The notes: a model not told the origin generated them from the letters alone. Positions 18,631 through 27,196 are shown, numbered from the stretch's first letter. The stretch: 64,000 nt of DNA from Streptomyces gossypii (GCF_025165795.1 NZ_JAJAGO010000004.1:62001-126000); one strand, 5' to 3'. Translations and numbers: made by a program.

Positions 18631-19635
18631 ATGAGTGAAGAGGCAGGCGCACTCGGCAGGCGGGGCTTCAACCGGCGCTTCCTCGCCGGCGGCGCAGTGG
18701 TTGCCACTTCCGGCCTGACAACGATGTCCACCGCCGAGGCCGCCCCCAAACCGGACAGTTCCGCGAAGACCGCTCGGCCGGGCGGCGAGGTCCGGCACCT
18801 CAAGATGTACGCCGAGAAGCTCCCCGACGGGCAGCTCGGCTACGGTCTGGAGAAAGGCAAGGCGTCGATTCCCGGCCCGTTGATCGAGATCGTCGAAGGC
18901 GACACCCTGCACATCGAGTTCGAGAACCTCCTCGACGTCGACGCCAGCCTCCACCCGCACGGCGTCGACTACGACATCGGCAGCGACGGCACCCGGATGA
19001 ACAACAGCCACGTCGAACCGGGCGGCACCCGCACCTACACCTGGCGCACCCACAAGCCGGGCCGCCGCAAGGACGGAACCTGGCGGGCGGGCAGCGCGGG
19101 CTACTGGAACTACCACGACCATGTGGTGGGCACCGACCACGGCACCGGCGGCGTCCGGAAGGGCCTGTACGGAGGTCTGATCGTGCGACGCAAGGGCGAC
19201 ATCCTCCCGGACAAGACGTTCACGATCGTCTTCAACGACATGTCGATCAACAACAGGCCCGCCCATGGGGGGCCCAACTTCGAGGCGACGGTCGGCGACC
19301 GGCTCGAAGTAGTGATGATCACGCATGGCGAGTACTACCACACGTTCCACATCCATGCCCACCGTTGGGCCGACAACCGCACCGGAATCCTCACCGGCCC
19401 CGACGACCCCAGCCAGGTCATCGACAACAAGATCACCGGCCCGGGAGACTCGTTCGGCTTCCAGTTCCTCGCGGGCGAAGGGGTGGGCGCGGGCGCCTGG
19501 ATGTACCACTGCCACGTCCAGAGCCACTCCGACATGGGCATGGCCGGCCTCTTCCTGATAGCCAAGAAGGACGGCACGGTCCCCGGCTACGACCCCGACC
19601 ACGACCATGGCGGCGACGACCCCGGCCACCACTGA
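18631..19635 (+). CDS. Small two-domain laccase (SLAC-type multicopper oxidase)
   Basis: 334 aa, the size of Streptomyces two-domain laccases that work as trimers. Tat signal [12 protein letters not shown] (residues 10-21). The copper motifs are all present: [19 protein letters not shown] and the terminal [10 protein letters not shown] with the type 1 site. It oxidises phenols and similar substrates with O2 outside the cell. ATG 18631 follows AAAGGAG and gives the family N-terminus. It ends with a His/Asp-rich tail ([14 protein letters not shown]). Divergent from the exported sugar dehydrogenase operon. Very close to the known SLAC sequence family. Confidence 0.95.
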   Translation: MSEEAGALGRRGFNRRFLAGGAVVATSGLTTMSTAEAAPKPDSSAKTARPGGEVRHLKMYAEKLPDGQLGYGLEKGKASIPGPLIEIVEGDTLHIEFENLLDVDASLHPHGVDYDIGSDGTRMNNSHVEPGGTRTYTWRTHKPGRRKDGTWRAGSAGYWNYHDHVVGTDHGTGGVRKGLYGGLIVRRKGDILPDKTFTIVFNDMSINNRPAHGGPNFEATVGDRLEVVMITHGEYYHTFHIHAHRWADNRTGILTGPDDPSQVIDNKITGPGDSFGFQFLAGEGVGAGAWMYHCHVQSHSDMGMAGLFLIAKKDGTVPGYDPDHDHGGDDPGHH

Positions 19636-19748
19636 TCCGGCGGCTCCCTGACGCGTGACGGCGGCCCGCCGCCGCGCGGGACGACTTCCCCCGCCCCGCG
19701 CGGCGCCGCCCGCCGTCCTCCGGGGCTGCGAGCCCGGAGAGTGCGCGT

Positions 19749-19783
19749 CAAGGGGGCCCGGTCCCCCGGACCGGGCCCCCTTG
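19749..19783. terminator. Strong hairpin terminator
   Basis: Perfect 16-bp stem with a CCC loop: CAAGGGGGCCCGGTCC at 19749-19764 and its complement at 19768-19783, followed by TTGCTGTTG. It lies between the convergent laccase and small secreted protein genes and probably serves both. Confidence 0.9.
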
Positions 19784-19860
19784 CTGTTGCGCACCCCACA
19801 CGGCCGTGGCCAGATGTTCAGCTGCGCGCAACTGCCATCAGGACGACGTCTGTTGTGCGC

Positions 19861-20283
19861 TCAGCAGCCGCCGTTCGTGTGGTATTCGACGCTCGAGCTC
19901 CACCCCGTGCTGCCGTATACCTGGAAGTAGATGTGGTACTTCTCGTACACATTGCGCTGCGTGCGGGTGTACCCGTCGGCTACTGCGATCGGATACTTCC
20001 ACGTGTCGTCGACGCCCTTGTAGTGGAAACGCGCACGGGCGTACTGGTTGTCGTTCACGTTGTCCCAGAGTTCCCACACGTCCCCGCAGGGCGTGAACTT
20101 CACCCCGGCGGCATTGCTGGGCGCCTGGTTCCAGTTGCGGTAGGGAGTGGCGGCTGCCGATTGCGGCGCCGTGCTGAGGACGAGACCTGCCGCCGCGGCG
20201 GCGACGGCCGCCGTCGTGAGGGCTCTCCGCCAACGGGTGCCACCCCTGCGTCCCACCTCATGCTGTGCCTCCTGAGCAGACAT
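19861..20283 (-). CDS. Small secreted protein, unknown function
   Basis: 140 aa from ATG 20283, chosen because AAGGGGGAG lies just upstream. The frame is open further upstream but without a ribosome-binding site. Signal peptide: RRGGTRWRRALTT, then an Ala-rich helix, with cleavage near SAAA. The mature ~95 residues are rich in Trp and Tyr, with two Cys (TPCGDVWELWD and the last residue) that could form a disulfide. The family is not recognised. The composition recalls small secreted Streptomyces proteins such as inhibitors or surface peptides, but no function is assigned. Confidence 0.8.
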   Translation of the reverse strand: MSAQEAQHEVGRRGGTRWRRALTTAAVAAAAAGLVLSTAPQSAAATPYRNWNQAPSNAAGVKFTPCGDVWELWDNVNDNQYARARFHYKGVDDTWKYPIAVADGYTRTQRNVYEKYHIYFQVYGSTGWSSSVEYHTNGGC

Positions 20284-20545
20284 CTGCTCCCCCTTCTTGT
20301 GTGATCGAAACTGCCACCGGCGCTCCGGCGCCGGCCTGGCTCGATTCACGATCCGTTTCCGTGGAGCACCCCGGTGGTTGCGCCCCGGCACGCGCTTCCC
20401 CATCAAGCACGTGCCGGTGTCTCCCACGCGTAGTGACTCAGTCTTCGCGTCGGCTGAGCCGGACATCGACGTGATTCGGTCTGGGGCGAACAACGGCATT
20501 CCCGGAGAATCGCCCCGACTGTTCCGCTCGGAGTTGGGGGAACTC

Positions 20546-21571
20546 GTGGTCTACCGCATTCATTTCACCGTTGAAGATCTGGCCAGAACGCGAGTGGGGC
20601 AGCCCCCGCCACTGCTGGAACTGAGCGCCGCGGTGCGCAGCCTGCAGAGTCGCAGCCACCCGGTGCGCTTCGACGCATGGCGACGCGCCGCCTGCGGCAG
20701 TCTGGATCCCAGGGCGCGCATGGTCCTCGACCTGATACCGCCCGAAGGCTGGGCACCCACGTTTCTTACCTCTGCCAGTGCCGGCGGCCCGCAGGAGTTG
20801 CTGGAGCAGGTGCGTGCCACGCCACAGTCCCGGATCCGCAGGGATCTGGCCCACGCGGCGGAGCGGCAGGCGTTCCCGCCGTGGGCGCGTCGGCTGGCCG
20901 ACGACTCCGGCCTGCTGCGGCAGCTCTGCGACAGCCTGGACCACGTCCACGCGGTGCTGCTGGCGCCCCACTGGGCGCACGTCACCAGCGAAGCGGCGGC
21001 AGACCGGGGGATACGGACACGGCAGGCGCTCACCGGCGGTGTGGAGCGCCTCCTCGCCTCGCTCCACCCGCGGCGGATCCGCTGGAATCCGCCCGTCCTG
21101 GAGTTCGCGATGGTCTCCGGCTTCGACGGTGACCTGTACCTCGAGGGACGCGGACTGCTGCTCGTCCCCTCGGTCTTCGGAGCCGGATCACCCGCCATCG
21201 ATGTCGACGCCGAGCCGCAGCCCGTGATGAGGTACCCGGTCGGCCACGATCAGCCCGCCGGCTCGCTGCCTTTCTGCGCCTCACCCGCGCTTCCGGCCCC
21301 GCCCGGGACCCGGTCGCCACTGGCCCTTCTCCTGGGCCGGACCAGGGCCGCCGTTCTCCACACCATCGCCGAGCACCCGGGGTGCTCGACCAAGGAACTC
21401 GCCACCTTCACGAGCCTCGCGTCTCCCAGTGCCAGTGAGCACGCGACCACCCTGCGCGGTGCCGGGCTGATCAGTACCATCCGGCACCACAACACGGCAC
21501 TCCACAGCCCCACCGCCCTCGGGCTCGCCCTGCTCAACACCCCGACCGCCGGTCCATCACCTGTCGGGTAG
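20546..21571 (+). CDS. Winged-helix (ArsR-like) transcriptional regulator
   Basis: 341 aa from GTG 20546 after GGGGGAAC. The N-terminal two thirds belong to an uncharacterised actinobacterial regulator type (YRIHFTVEDLARTRV start). The C-terminal 80 residues form a winged helix (RAAVLHTIAEHPGCSTKELA, then SPSASEHATTLRGAGLIS). No Cys metal site of classical ArsR proteins is evident. Divergent from the small secreted protein gene with 262 bp between them, so it may control that gene. A GntR/TetR identity is excluded by the C-terminal position of the HTH. Confidence 0.82.
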   Translation: MVYRIHFTVEDLARTRVGQPPPLLELSAAVRSLQSRSHPVRFDAWRRAACGSLDPRARMVLDLIPPEGWAPTFLTSASAGGPQELLEQVRATPQSRIRRDLAHAAERQAFPPWARRLADDSGLLRQLCDSLDHVHAVLLAPHWAHVTSEAAADRGIRTRQALTGGVERLLASLHPRRIRWNPPVLEFAMVSGFDGDLYLEGRGLLLVPSVFGAGSPAIDVDAEPQPVMRYPVGHDQPAGSLPFCASPALPAPPGTRSPLALLLGRTRAAVLHTIAEHPGCSTKELATFTSLASPSASEHATTLRGAGLISTIRHHNTALHSPTALGLALLNTPTAGPSPVG

Positions 21572-21908
21572 CCCCCGAGTTGGGGGCTTCTCCGGCAAGC
21601 GCCGCCACACGAAGTGGCCCCCGCCTCCTCCCACCCTTCGCGCGAGGGCGGCCTCGCCAGGGCACACCACAGATGCGTGGTGCTCTCCCGGCGCAGCGAT
21701 GCCTGCCGACAACCCGCAACTGCAGGGCGTTGCCGAGGTTGTTCAAAAGCCCTCAAGGTTAAGGGCTGTCCCGTGATCCCTGGTGGATCAGCGCGCGGCG
21801 TCAGATGCGGTGCTTCGCAAGGCGGAGGGGCGTCCTCATACCGTGCGTGTCCGGGCGTTCCGACAATGCAGCGAGGTGCCGTAGCTGTCGTCGTGCGCCC
21901 GCCAGGGA
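21572..21908. other. 337-bp intergenic region containing repeat copy C
   Basis: No gene-like ORF. Positions 21760-21908 lie within a 166-bp inverted-repeat element. The first 190 bp have nothing recognised apart from the end of the regulator gene's transcription unit. Confidence 0.5.
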
Positions 21909-21925
21909 TCACGGGACAGCCCTTA
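21760..21925. mobile_element. 166-bp element with 24-bp perfect terminal inverted repeats, copy C
   Basis: The left end 21760-21783 and right end 21902-21925 are perfect reverse complements over 24 bp (they include GGGCTGTCCCGTGATCCC). TTA occurs just outside or at both ends and could be a target duplication. The interior holds the shared core (GCAAGGCGGAGG at 21817, CCGACAATGCAGC at 21860). It is too small for a transposase, so a non-autonomous (MITE-like) element is the best reading. The right end overlaps the last codons of the downstream-strand oxygenase gene (stop at 21909), so the insertion has supplied that protein's C-terminus. Confidence 0.8.
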
Positions 21926-22709
21926 GATCCCCTAACAGAATGGGCGGCATCAGATCGCTCTCGCTGATGGTGTATGTCAGCAGGGGGTAGATGAAGTCCG
22001 ACTCATTGTTCTCACGGCGCCGTAGTCGGTAGAACTCGCGCCGCTGCTCATCGTCGGCCGACATGAGGCGCGCACCCTGCGGGAGGTATACATGTCCGTC
22101 GCGAAACCGAACGGAGGTCTTGGACGTTCGAAAGGTTACGCCCAACCATTGGTTGTCCGCCGTCTGGACGGGCGTGTCCAGTACGATTTTGTGCCTGAGC
22201 CGCCGATTCGAGTCGACGGAAAACGCGACGATACTGTTGTGGGCGAGAGGGATCTCGAGCTTCTCGCCACCGGATTCCTTTGATTCGAAGATCAGCTTCC
22301 TGGGCGGGCTCGCTTCGGGATGTTGGTAGCAGGAGAAGACGGCGATAAACGACTCGTCGGCCAGATCGAGGGCTTGGTCGGAATGGCTGCCCATGGTTGT
22401 GTAAGCGTTCGTGTAGCTCTCGATGAGAGCGCTGTTGAAGCCGACCGAAAGCGCCGCACGTTCTTGAATCTGCTGCGCCAGCCGTTCGTGCACCGCCCGG
22501 AAACGCTGCGGCGGGCTGCTGTATCGAGTGGTAGTACGTACGAGAGGCACACCACCCGCCTCGTCGCCCTTGGTAAGCGCGGCGCCTCGGCGGCCTTTTC
22601 CTACGTCTTCCAAACGAGCCGACGCAGACAGCTCCCCGAAGAGATTCTCCTCGGTTGGCAAAGCGCACGAGAGGATCTCATCCGAGATCCTAGACTCGGG
22701 GGGCAACAT
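21909..22709 (-). CDS. AlkB-like 2OG-Fe(II) oxygenase (second of a tandem pair)
   Basis: 266 aa. The iron/2-oxoglutarate site reads H109-S-D111, H173 (RLRHKIVL) and R194 (GVTFR), in the order and with the spacing of AlkB-type dioxygenases. The last residues (LGDLRAVP) are encoded by repeat element C, so the original C-terminus may be lost. ATG 22709 overlaps the upstream gene by 20 bp and has GGGAGA before it, so the two are coupled. Several segments match the upstream protein (for example RENNESDFIYPLLTYT versus EENSTSSFIDYGDGF). The substrate may be a nucleic acid, protein or small molecule; not determinable here. Base composition is less GC-rich than the surroundings. Confidence 0.75.
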   Translation of the reverse strand: MLPPESRISDEILSCALPTEENLFGELSASARLEDVGKGRRGAALTKGDEAGGVPLVRTTTRYSSPPQRFRAVHERLAQQIQERAALSVGFNSALIESYTNAYTTMGSHSDQALDLADESFIAVFSCYQHPEASPPRKLIFESKESGGEKLEIPLAHNSIVAFSVDSNRRLRHKIVLDTPVQTADNQWLGVTFRTSKTSVRFRDGHVYLPQGARLMSADDEQRREFYRLRRRENNESDFIYPLLTYTISESDLMPPILLGDLRAVP

Positions 22710-24033
22710 AGTCTCCCGTGTTCATACTGAAGAGAAATCCATCGCCGTAATCGATGAAGGACGAGGTGCTGTTCTCCTCGGCATACAGCCTGCGCAGCTC
22801 GTTCATGCCGGCCGGTGCGGGTTGCCCCAGCTCCACCAAATCTCCGGCCACTTTGAGGAACGTGTGGCCGTTCTTGTGAACGGCTTCGGCGCTCGAACAG
22901 CGCGCCACGTATCCCAGGCGGGTCGGGAGCAACTCGGCGTCCAACGTTGAGGGCCGGATTTCGTGCGTATACAGGCGGTTGGTGGACAGCGGCATGAAGA
23001 ACACGGAGCCGGGGTAGAGAGTCAGGGTGAACTGCGCGGGGAGCGCGACCCCGTCGCGTTCTTCGGTCGGCTCCTTGAGGCGAAAGTGGAGTCTGGTCAG
23101 CCCGCTGGCACCCTTCACGCCGTGGTCGAAGGCGTCTTCGGCCAGGGGCTGCAGCCTGTCGAGCCGGTCATAGAAGGTGCAGAAGGCCATGATGCCATTG
23201 ACGGGCATGTCCTTGGTCTTGTCGGCATGGGCCGAGATCTTGGCCTTGGACTGCTTGCGCTCGGCCGTGGCAAGGGTGTTGTGGTAGATCTGAGCGAGGA
23301 CGTGATTTAGCGGTGCCTGGTTCCGGAAGACGGCGGCGGCCTCGCGGTTCAGATCCTCGACGATGCGCGTGTCGGTCGGGCGAAAACTCTCGGTCGGCCC
23401 CGAGAGATTCGTGGAGCACCGGAGCAGGTGGAAATTTAGTTCATCACCGTTTCGTGTGACGGGCGTCAGATAGATTCCACTGCGATGGGCCGTTCCAGGC
23501 TTGGTGGACTCCGTCAGGGACTGGAACTCGTGCTCCGCACGGATCCGTTGGAAGTGATCGGCGCCGAGTCCGAAAAAGCGGCGATAGTACACGCCGACGC
23601 CGTGTACGCGGATGGGGACTCGGCCGAGGCCGACGAGGGTCCAAGATTTGCCGACGTCCTCGTGGTAACCGTGTGATAGCTCCCGGATAACGAATACCCG
23701 GGCAGCCGCATGCAGTTGGCGGCCGCTGATCCCGGATATATCGCCACACAGGTAGACGGTCTTCTGCACGAGGCTGGGAGAACCAGAAGCAAGGTCCTCC
23801 GGCGTGATTGTGGACCCGAAGAAGTCCCTGATCAAGTCATTATCTTGCAACATCGAAGGCGCAACCAAAATGTTGCTCGCATCCTCGATGCAGGCTTCTG
23901 CTGGCTCTGTTGTGTACGTCAAACGGTACCTGCCATTCACAGATCTTGATGGATTGCTCAAAACCGTGGACATGGCAACGGCCCGCACTCTTTCGTTTGC
24001 GTTGCGAAGCGCAAACGAAAGGATACGGACCAT
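22690..24033 (-). CDS. AlkB-like 2OG-Fe(II) oxygenase with N-terminal extension (first of a tandem pair)
   Basis: 447 aa from ATG 24033 (AAGG five bases upstream); ATG 23973 is an alternative that would leave a palindrome in the leader. The C-terminal half carries H269-A-D271, H357 (YTHEIRPS) and R378, with the same 21-residue H-to-R spacing as the downstream protein. The first 220 residues match no domain I recognise. Third codon positions and overall composition are less GC-biased than in neighbouring genes, which suggests horizontal acquisition. The pair forms a two-gene operon ending at repeat element C. Confidence 0.7.
   Translation of the reverse strand: MVRILSFALRNANERVRAVAMSTVLSNPSRSVNGRYRLTYTTEPAEACIEDASNILVAPSMLQDNDLIRDFFGSTITPEDLASGSPSLVQKTVYLCGDISGISGRQLHAAARVFVIRELSHGYHEDVGKSWTLVGLGRVPIRVHGVGVYYRRFFGLGADHFQRIRAEHEFQSLTESTKPGTAHRSGIYLTPVTRNGDELNFHLLRCSTNLSGPTESFRPTDTRIVEDLNREAAAVFRNQAPLNHVLAQIYHNTLATAERKQSKAKISAHADKTKDMPVNGIMAFCTFYDRLDRLQPLAEDAFDHGVKGASGLTRLHFRLKEPTEERDGVALPAQFTLTLYPGSVFFMPLSTNRLYTHEIRPSTLDAELLPTRLGYVARCSSAEAVHKNGHTFLKVAGDLVELGQPAPAGMNELRRLYAEENSTSSFIDYGDGFLFSMNTGDYVAPRV
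23990..24021. promoter_or_regulatory. 32-bp perfect inverted repeat at the start of the oxygenase operon
   Basis: CTTTCGTTTGCG (23990-24001), 8-bp spacer, CGCAAACGAAAG (24010-24021). It lies 12 bp inside the longest oxygenase ORF or 17 bp upstream of the shorter start at 23973. An operator or an mRNA hairpin over the translation start are both possible. Confidence 0.5.
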
Positions 24034-24099
24034 TGAACCTTGATGCTCTCACGGGGCTCGACAGCGGGCAACGGGTTCTGCTGTACGGGCGGGGTGCGG

Positions 24100-24678
24100 T
24101 CAGGGGGGAGGGTGGAGGTGGGTGCGCTGGCCGTCGTTGTCGAAGATGGCCAGGATCTCCGCAGGGCCGCCGTGGGCCCTCATGGCGTGGGGGGTCATGG
24201 TGGAGAACTGTGCCGCCTGGCCGGTCTCGACGAGCACGCGCCGCTCTCCGAGCAGCAGGAGGACGGTCCCCGACAGGACGGTGAACCAGTCCTTGCCCGG
24301 GTGGACCCCCAGCTCGTCGGTTCCGCGCGGATCAGCCTGCTGAGTGAGGCGGATCTTGGCGACGGTCATGCCCTGCGGTCCACCCTCGCCGCTCAGCAGC
24401 CAGGTGGTCAGGCCGCGCTCCTGGTCCCGATGCGGCCTGATCACCACGTCGTCGTCATCGGCCGACTCCACCAGCTGGTCCAGGGAGGTGCCGAGGGCGC
24501 GGGCGAGCGCGGTCAGCTGGTCCAGGCTGAGCCGCCGGTGGCCCGTCTCTATGCGGCTCAGGGTGGACGGGCTCAGATAGCAGCGTGCGGCCAGGTCATC
24601 GAGTGACCAGCCACGGGCCAGCCGCAGCCCCTTGATGCGCTGGCGCACGACACTGTCCACATCGCCTTCTTGCGTCAT
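24100..24678 (-). CDS. XRE-family regulator with C-terminal cupin domain
   Basis: 192 aa from ATG 24678. N-terminal helix-turn-helix at residues about 13-66 (LRLARGWSLDDLAARCYLSPSTLSRIE is the XRE signature; shown here only as position). The C-terminal half is a single cupin (HPGKDWFTVLSGTVLLLLGE, then QAAQFSTMTPHAM) that should sense a small ligand. Divergent from a methyltransferase gene with 47 bp between the starts, the usual layout for a regulator controlling its neighbour and itself. Confidence 0.92.
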   Translation of the reverse strand: MTQEGDVDSVVRQRIKGLRLARGWSLDDLAARCYLSPSTLSRIETGHRRLSLDQLTALARALGTSLDQLVESADDDDVVIRPHRDQERGLTTWLLSGEGGPQGMTVAKIRLTQQADPRGTDELGVHPGKDWFTVLSGTVLLLLGERRVLVETGQAAQFSTMTPHAMRAHGGPAEILAIFDNDGQRTHLHPPP

Positions 24679-24725
24679 ACGCAAGACCTTATGCCATCAC
24701 CGCAAACCGCCAGTACGGTCGGAGT

Positions 24726-25583
24726 ATGACGAACCAGGAACACCACCCGCACCACGCGGCGGCCGCGCCGAGCGAAGCAGCCATGGCCGAGGTTCTGGAC
24801 CTCGACGCCGAGGTACTGCACACATACCAGGCGGACGTGACCGCCTGGCTCGCCGACCTTTCCGACGGCAGCCCGCCCCGACGGATTCTCGATCTGGGCA
24901 GCGGGACCGGCACGGGCACCTTCGCTCTGCTGGAGCGTTTCCCGGAGGCCCACGCGACCGCGCTGGACGTTTCCCCCCAGATGCTGCACCGCCTGCGGGA
25001 CGGCGCCTGCGCGCGCGGCCTGGACGAACGGGTCCACACCGTCCTGGCGGACCTGGATGCACCATGGCCCTCCCTGGACCCCGCCGACCTGGCATGGGCG
25101 GCCTCGTCCCTGCACCACATGGCAGATCCGGACCACATCCTCACCGAGGCGTTCAGGACGCTGCGCCCCGGCGGGCTCCTGGCCATCGCCGAGATGGACT
25201 TCTTCCCCCGGTTTCTGTCCGATCACCTCGGCCTGGGCCGCCCCGGACTCGAAGCACGCGTCCACGCCGCCCTGAACGAGGATCACGGCGGTGACCTGAA
25301 CCCGGCGCTGCTGGATGCCGGATTCACCCTGGAGACGAAGCGTCCCTTCGTCATCGACTTGCAGCACCCCCTCCCGGCGGCCACCGGCCGCTACGCCCAG
25401 GCGTGCCTGCGGCGTCTGCGCGCGCACCTCGACGGCCTGATGGACGGCGAGGACCTGGCCACGCTCGACACCCTCATCGACAGCGACGGCCCCGACGGCG
25501 TCCTGCGACGCCAGGACCTCACCGTCCGCACGACCCGGACCGTCTGGGTGGCCAAGCGGCCACAACAACGCCCGTCGCAGTGA
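24726..25583 (+). CDS. Class I SAM-dependent methyltransferase
   Basis: 285 aa. Motif I is ILDLGSGTGTGTF (residues 54-66), followed by ALDVSP and the post-motif segment LAWAASSLHHMADP. FRTLRPGGLLAIAEMD is motif III. It resembles UbiE/type 11 small-molecule methyltransferases; the substrate is unknown. It is probably controlled by the divergent XRE-cupin regulator. It is followed after 83 bp by a separately regulated ATPase gene. Confidence 0.9.
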   Translation: MTNQEHHPHHAAAAPSEAAMAEVLDLDAEVLHTYQADVTAWLADLSDGSPPRRILDLGSGTGTGTFALLERFPEAHATALDVSPQMLHRLRDGACARGLDERVHTVLADLDAPWPSLDPADLAWAASSLHHMADPDHILTEAFRTLRPGGLLAIAEMDFFPRFLSDHLGLGRPGLEARVHAALNEDHGGDLNPALLDAGFTLETKRPFVIDLQHPLPAATGRYAQACLRRLRAHLDGLMDGEDLATLDTLIDSDGPDGVLRRQDLTVRTTRTVWVAKRPQQRPSQ

Positions 25584-25619
25584 CCTCAAGCCTCGCCAGA
25601 AGCGGTAAAGTAAGATGCA

Positions 25620-25646
25620 ATCTACGTAAGAATTTATCTACGTAAG
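25620..25646. promoter_or_regulatory. Direct-repeat regulatory site upstream of the DUF234 ATPase
   Basis: ATCTACGTAAG occurs at 25620-25630 and again at 25636-25646 (16-bp period). Each copy contains the palindrome TACGTA. The region is markedly AT-rich for this genome, with a -10-like AAGAAT between the copies. It ends 20 bp before the chosen start. Likely an operator overlapping the promoter. Confidence 0.5.
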
Positions 25647-25666
25647 CTGTGATCGAGGAGAGTAGC

Positions 25667-27106
25667 GTGGAGTTTCAGGGCCGCACTGGAGACCTCACGG
25701 TGCTGGCTGAGCAGTATCGCGCGGTCGCAGCAGGCGAGGGTGCCACGCGGGGGCGGGCGGTCACGGTGACAGGGCGACGGCGAGTGGGGAAGTCTCGGCT
25801 GGTCCAGGAGTTCTGTGATCGTTCGGGGGCGCCGTACGTGGTGTTCCAGGCCACCCGGGGACGTAGCCCGGTCACGGAGCGTGCTGACTTCATCGCGGCG
25901 ATGGCGCAGTCGGCCCTGCCCGGGGCGGCGCTGGTCGCGGGTCTCCAGGCGCAGGACTGGAATCAGGCCCTGCGCTCACTGGCGCTCGCAGTCCCCGATG
26001 ACTCACCCAGCATCGCGGTGATCGACGAGGTGCCCTGGCTGGTGGAGCAGGATCAGGAATTCGAGGGCGCACTCCAGACCGTCTGGGACCGTCATCTGTC
26101 GCCCAAGCCGGTGCTTCTGTTGCTGGTCGGCAGCGACATGCCGGTGATGGAGGCGTTGCAGTCGTACGGACGCCCCTTCTTCGGGAGGGCGGCGAGAATG
26201 ACCGTCCAGCCTTTGCATCTCGCAGACGTGCAGGCCATGACCGAGCTCGGTGCCGCAGACGCAGTGGATGCCCAGCTGATCACCGGCGGGTTCCCGGAGA
26301 TCGTGCAGTCGTGGCGGCCCGGGATGAGCCGGACGGACTTCCTGCGGGCCTCCTTCGCGAATCCCCTGTCCCCACTGCTGATGGCCGGTCAGCTGTCCCT
26401 GCTGGGGGAATTCCCCGAAACGTCGCATTCGCGGGCTGTGCTGGAATCAACCGGCAGCGGTGAGCGTACGTTCAGCACAATCGCCGCCCGGGCGGGTGGC
26501 AGCAGCGCGCTGCCGTCCGGCACGCTGTCCCCGCTGCTGACCATGTTGCAGGCGAAACGCGTCCTGGCTGCCGACCTACCGCTCTCCACCAAGCCGGACA
26601 GCAAGAACAAGCGCTACCGGATCGCCGACCCGTATCTGAGGTTCTGGCTGGCGTTCCTCCAACGCGGGATCCCGCTCATCGAGCGCGGCCGGGGCGATCT
26701 TGCGCTGGAACGCATCGAGCGGTCCTGGACGGCGTGGCGTGGCCGCGCGGTCGAGCCACTGATCCGCGAGTCCCTGCTGCGGCTGCTGCCCGATGACGAG
26801 TGGCCCGGGACCGAGGCAGTCGGAGGTTGGTGGAACCGCCAGAACAACCCCGAGATCGACCTGATCGGTGCGGACCGCGAACCGGTGGCCCGGCAGGTCC
26901 ACTTCGTCGGATCGGTCAAGTGGCTGGAGAACCACGCCTTCGGCCGTCATGAGTACGACGCCCTGGTGCGCGACATGCTCGCCGTCCCCGGTGCCACACC
27001 CGAGACGCCACTGGTCGCGGTCTCCCGTTGCGGGGTGGCCGACGACCTGCCGCTGGCCGCGCGCTGGGGCCCGGAAGATCTCCTCCGCGCCTGGCAACCC
27101 CTATAA
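25667..27106 (+). CDS. AAA+ ATPase with C-terminal DUF234 nuclease-like domain
   Basis: 479 aa from GTG 25667, chosen because GAGGAG lies six bases upstream; GTG 25649 is also in frame. Walker A GRRRVGKS (residues 36-43), Walker B SIAVIDEVPW. Then a winged-helix middle (FSTIAARAGGSSALPSGTLSPLL) and a C-terminal DUF234 region with NPEIDLIGAD and GSVKW, a PD-(D/E)xK-like arrangement. Family members are scattered among archaea and bacteria, often in mobile regions; their role is not established. A direct repeat immediately upstream suggests its own regulation. Confidence 0.88.
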   Translation: MEFQGRTGDLTVLAEQYRAVAAGEGATRGRAVTVTGRRRVGKSRLVQEFCDRSGAPYVVFQATRGRSPVTERADFIAAMAQSALPGAALVAGLQAQDWNQALRSLALAVPDDSPSIAVIDEVPWLVEQDQEFEGALQTVWDRHLSPKPVLLLLVGSDMPVMEALQSYGRPFFGRAARMTVQPLHLADVQAMTELGAADAVDAQLITGGFPEIVQSWRPGMSRTDFLRASFANPLSPLLMAGQLSLLGEFPETSHSRAVLESTGSGERTFSTIAARAGGSSALPSGTLSPLLTMLQAKRVLAADLPLSTKPDSKNKRYRIADPYLRFWLAFLQRGIPLIERGRGDLALERIERSWTAWRGRAVEPLIRESLLRLLPDDEWPGTEAVGGWWNRQNNPEIDLIGADREPVARQVHFVGSVKWLENHAFGRHEYDALVRDMLAVPGATPETPLVAVSRCGVADDLPLAARWGPEDLLRAWQPL

Positions 27107-27196
27107 GGGCGTGGCGATCTTCGCCGGTCGATGCTGTGGACATGATTTCGTCCTCACCATGTCAGTTCCGTCGACGGATGAAGATCAACCGGACAA

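Noticed and set aside
21614-21967. Forward-strand frame through repeat element C as a transposase remnant
   Set aside because: The frame has no transposase motif (no DDE/D pattern) and consists of the inverted repeats and core read through.
25667-27106. DUF234 ATPase with neighbouring methyltransferase and regulator as a phage-defence system
   Set aside because: The methyltransferase looks like a small-molecule enzyme with its own divergent regulator, and nothing ties the three together beyond proximity.
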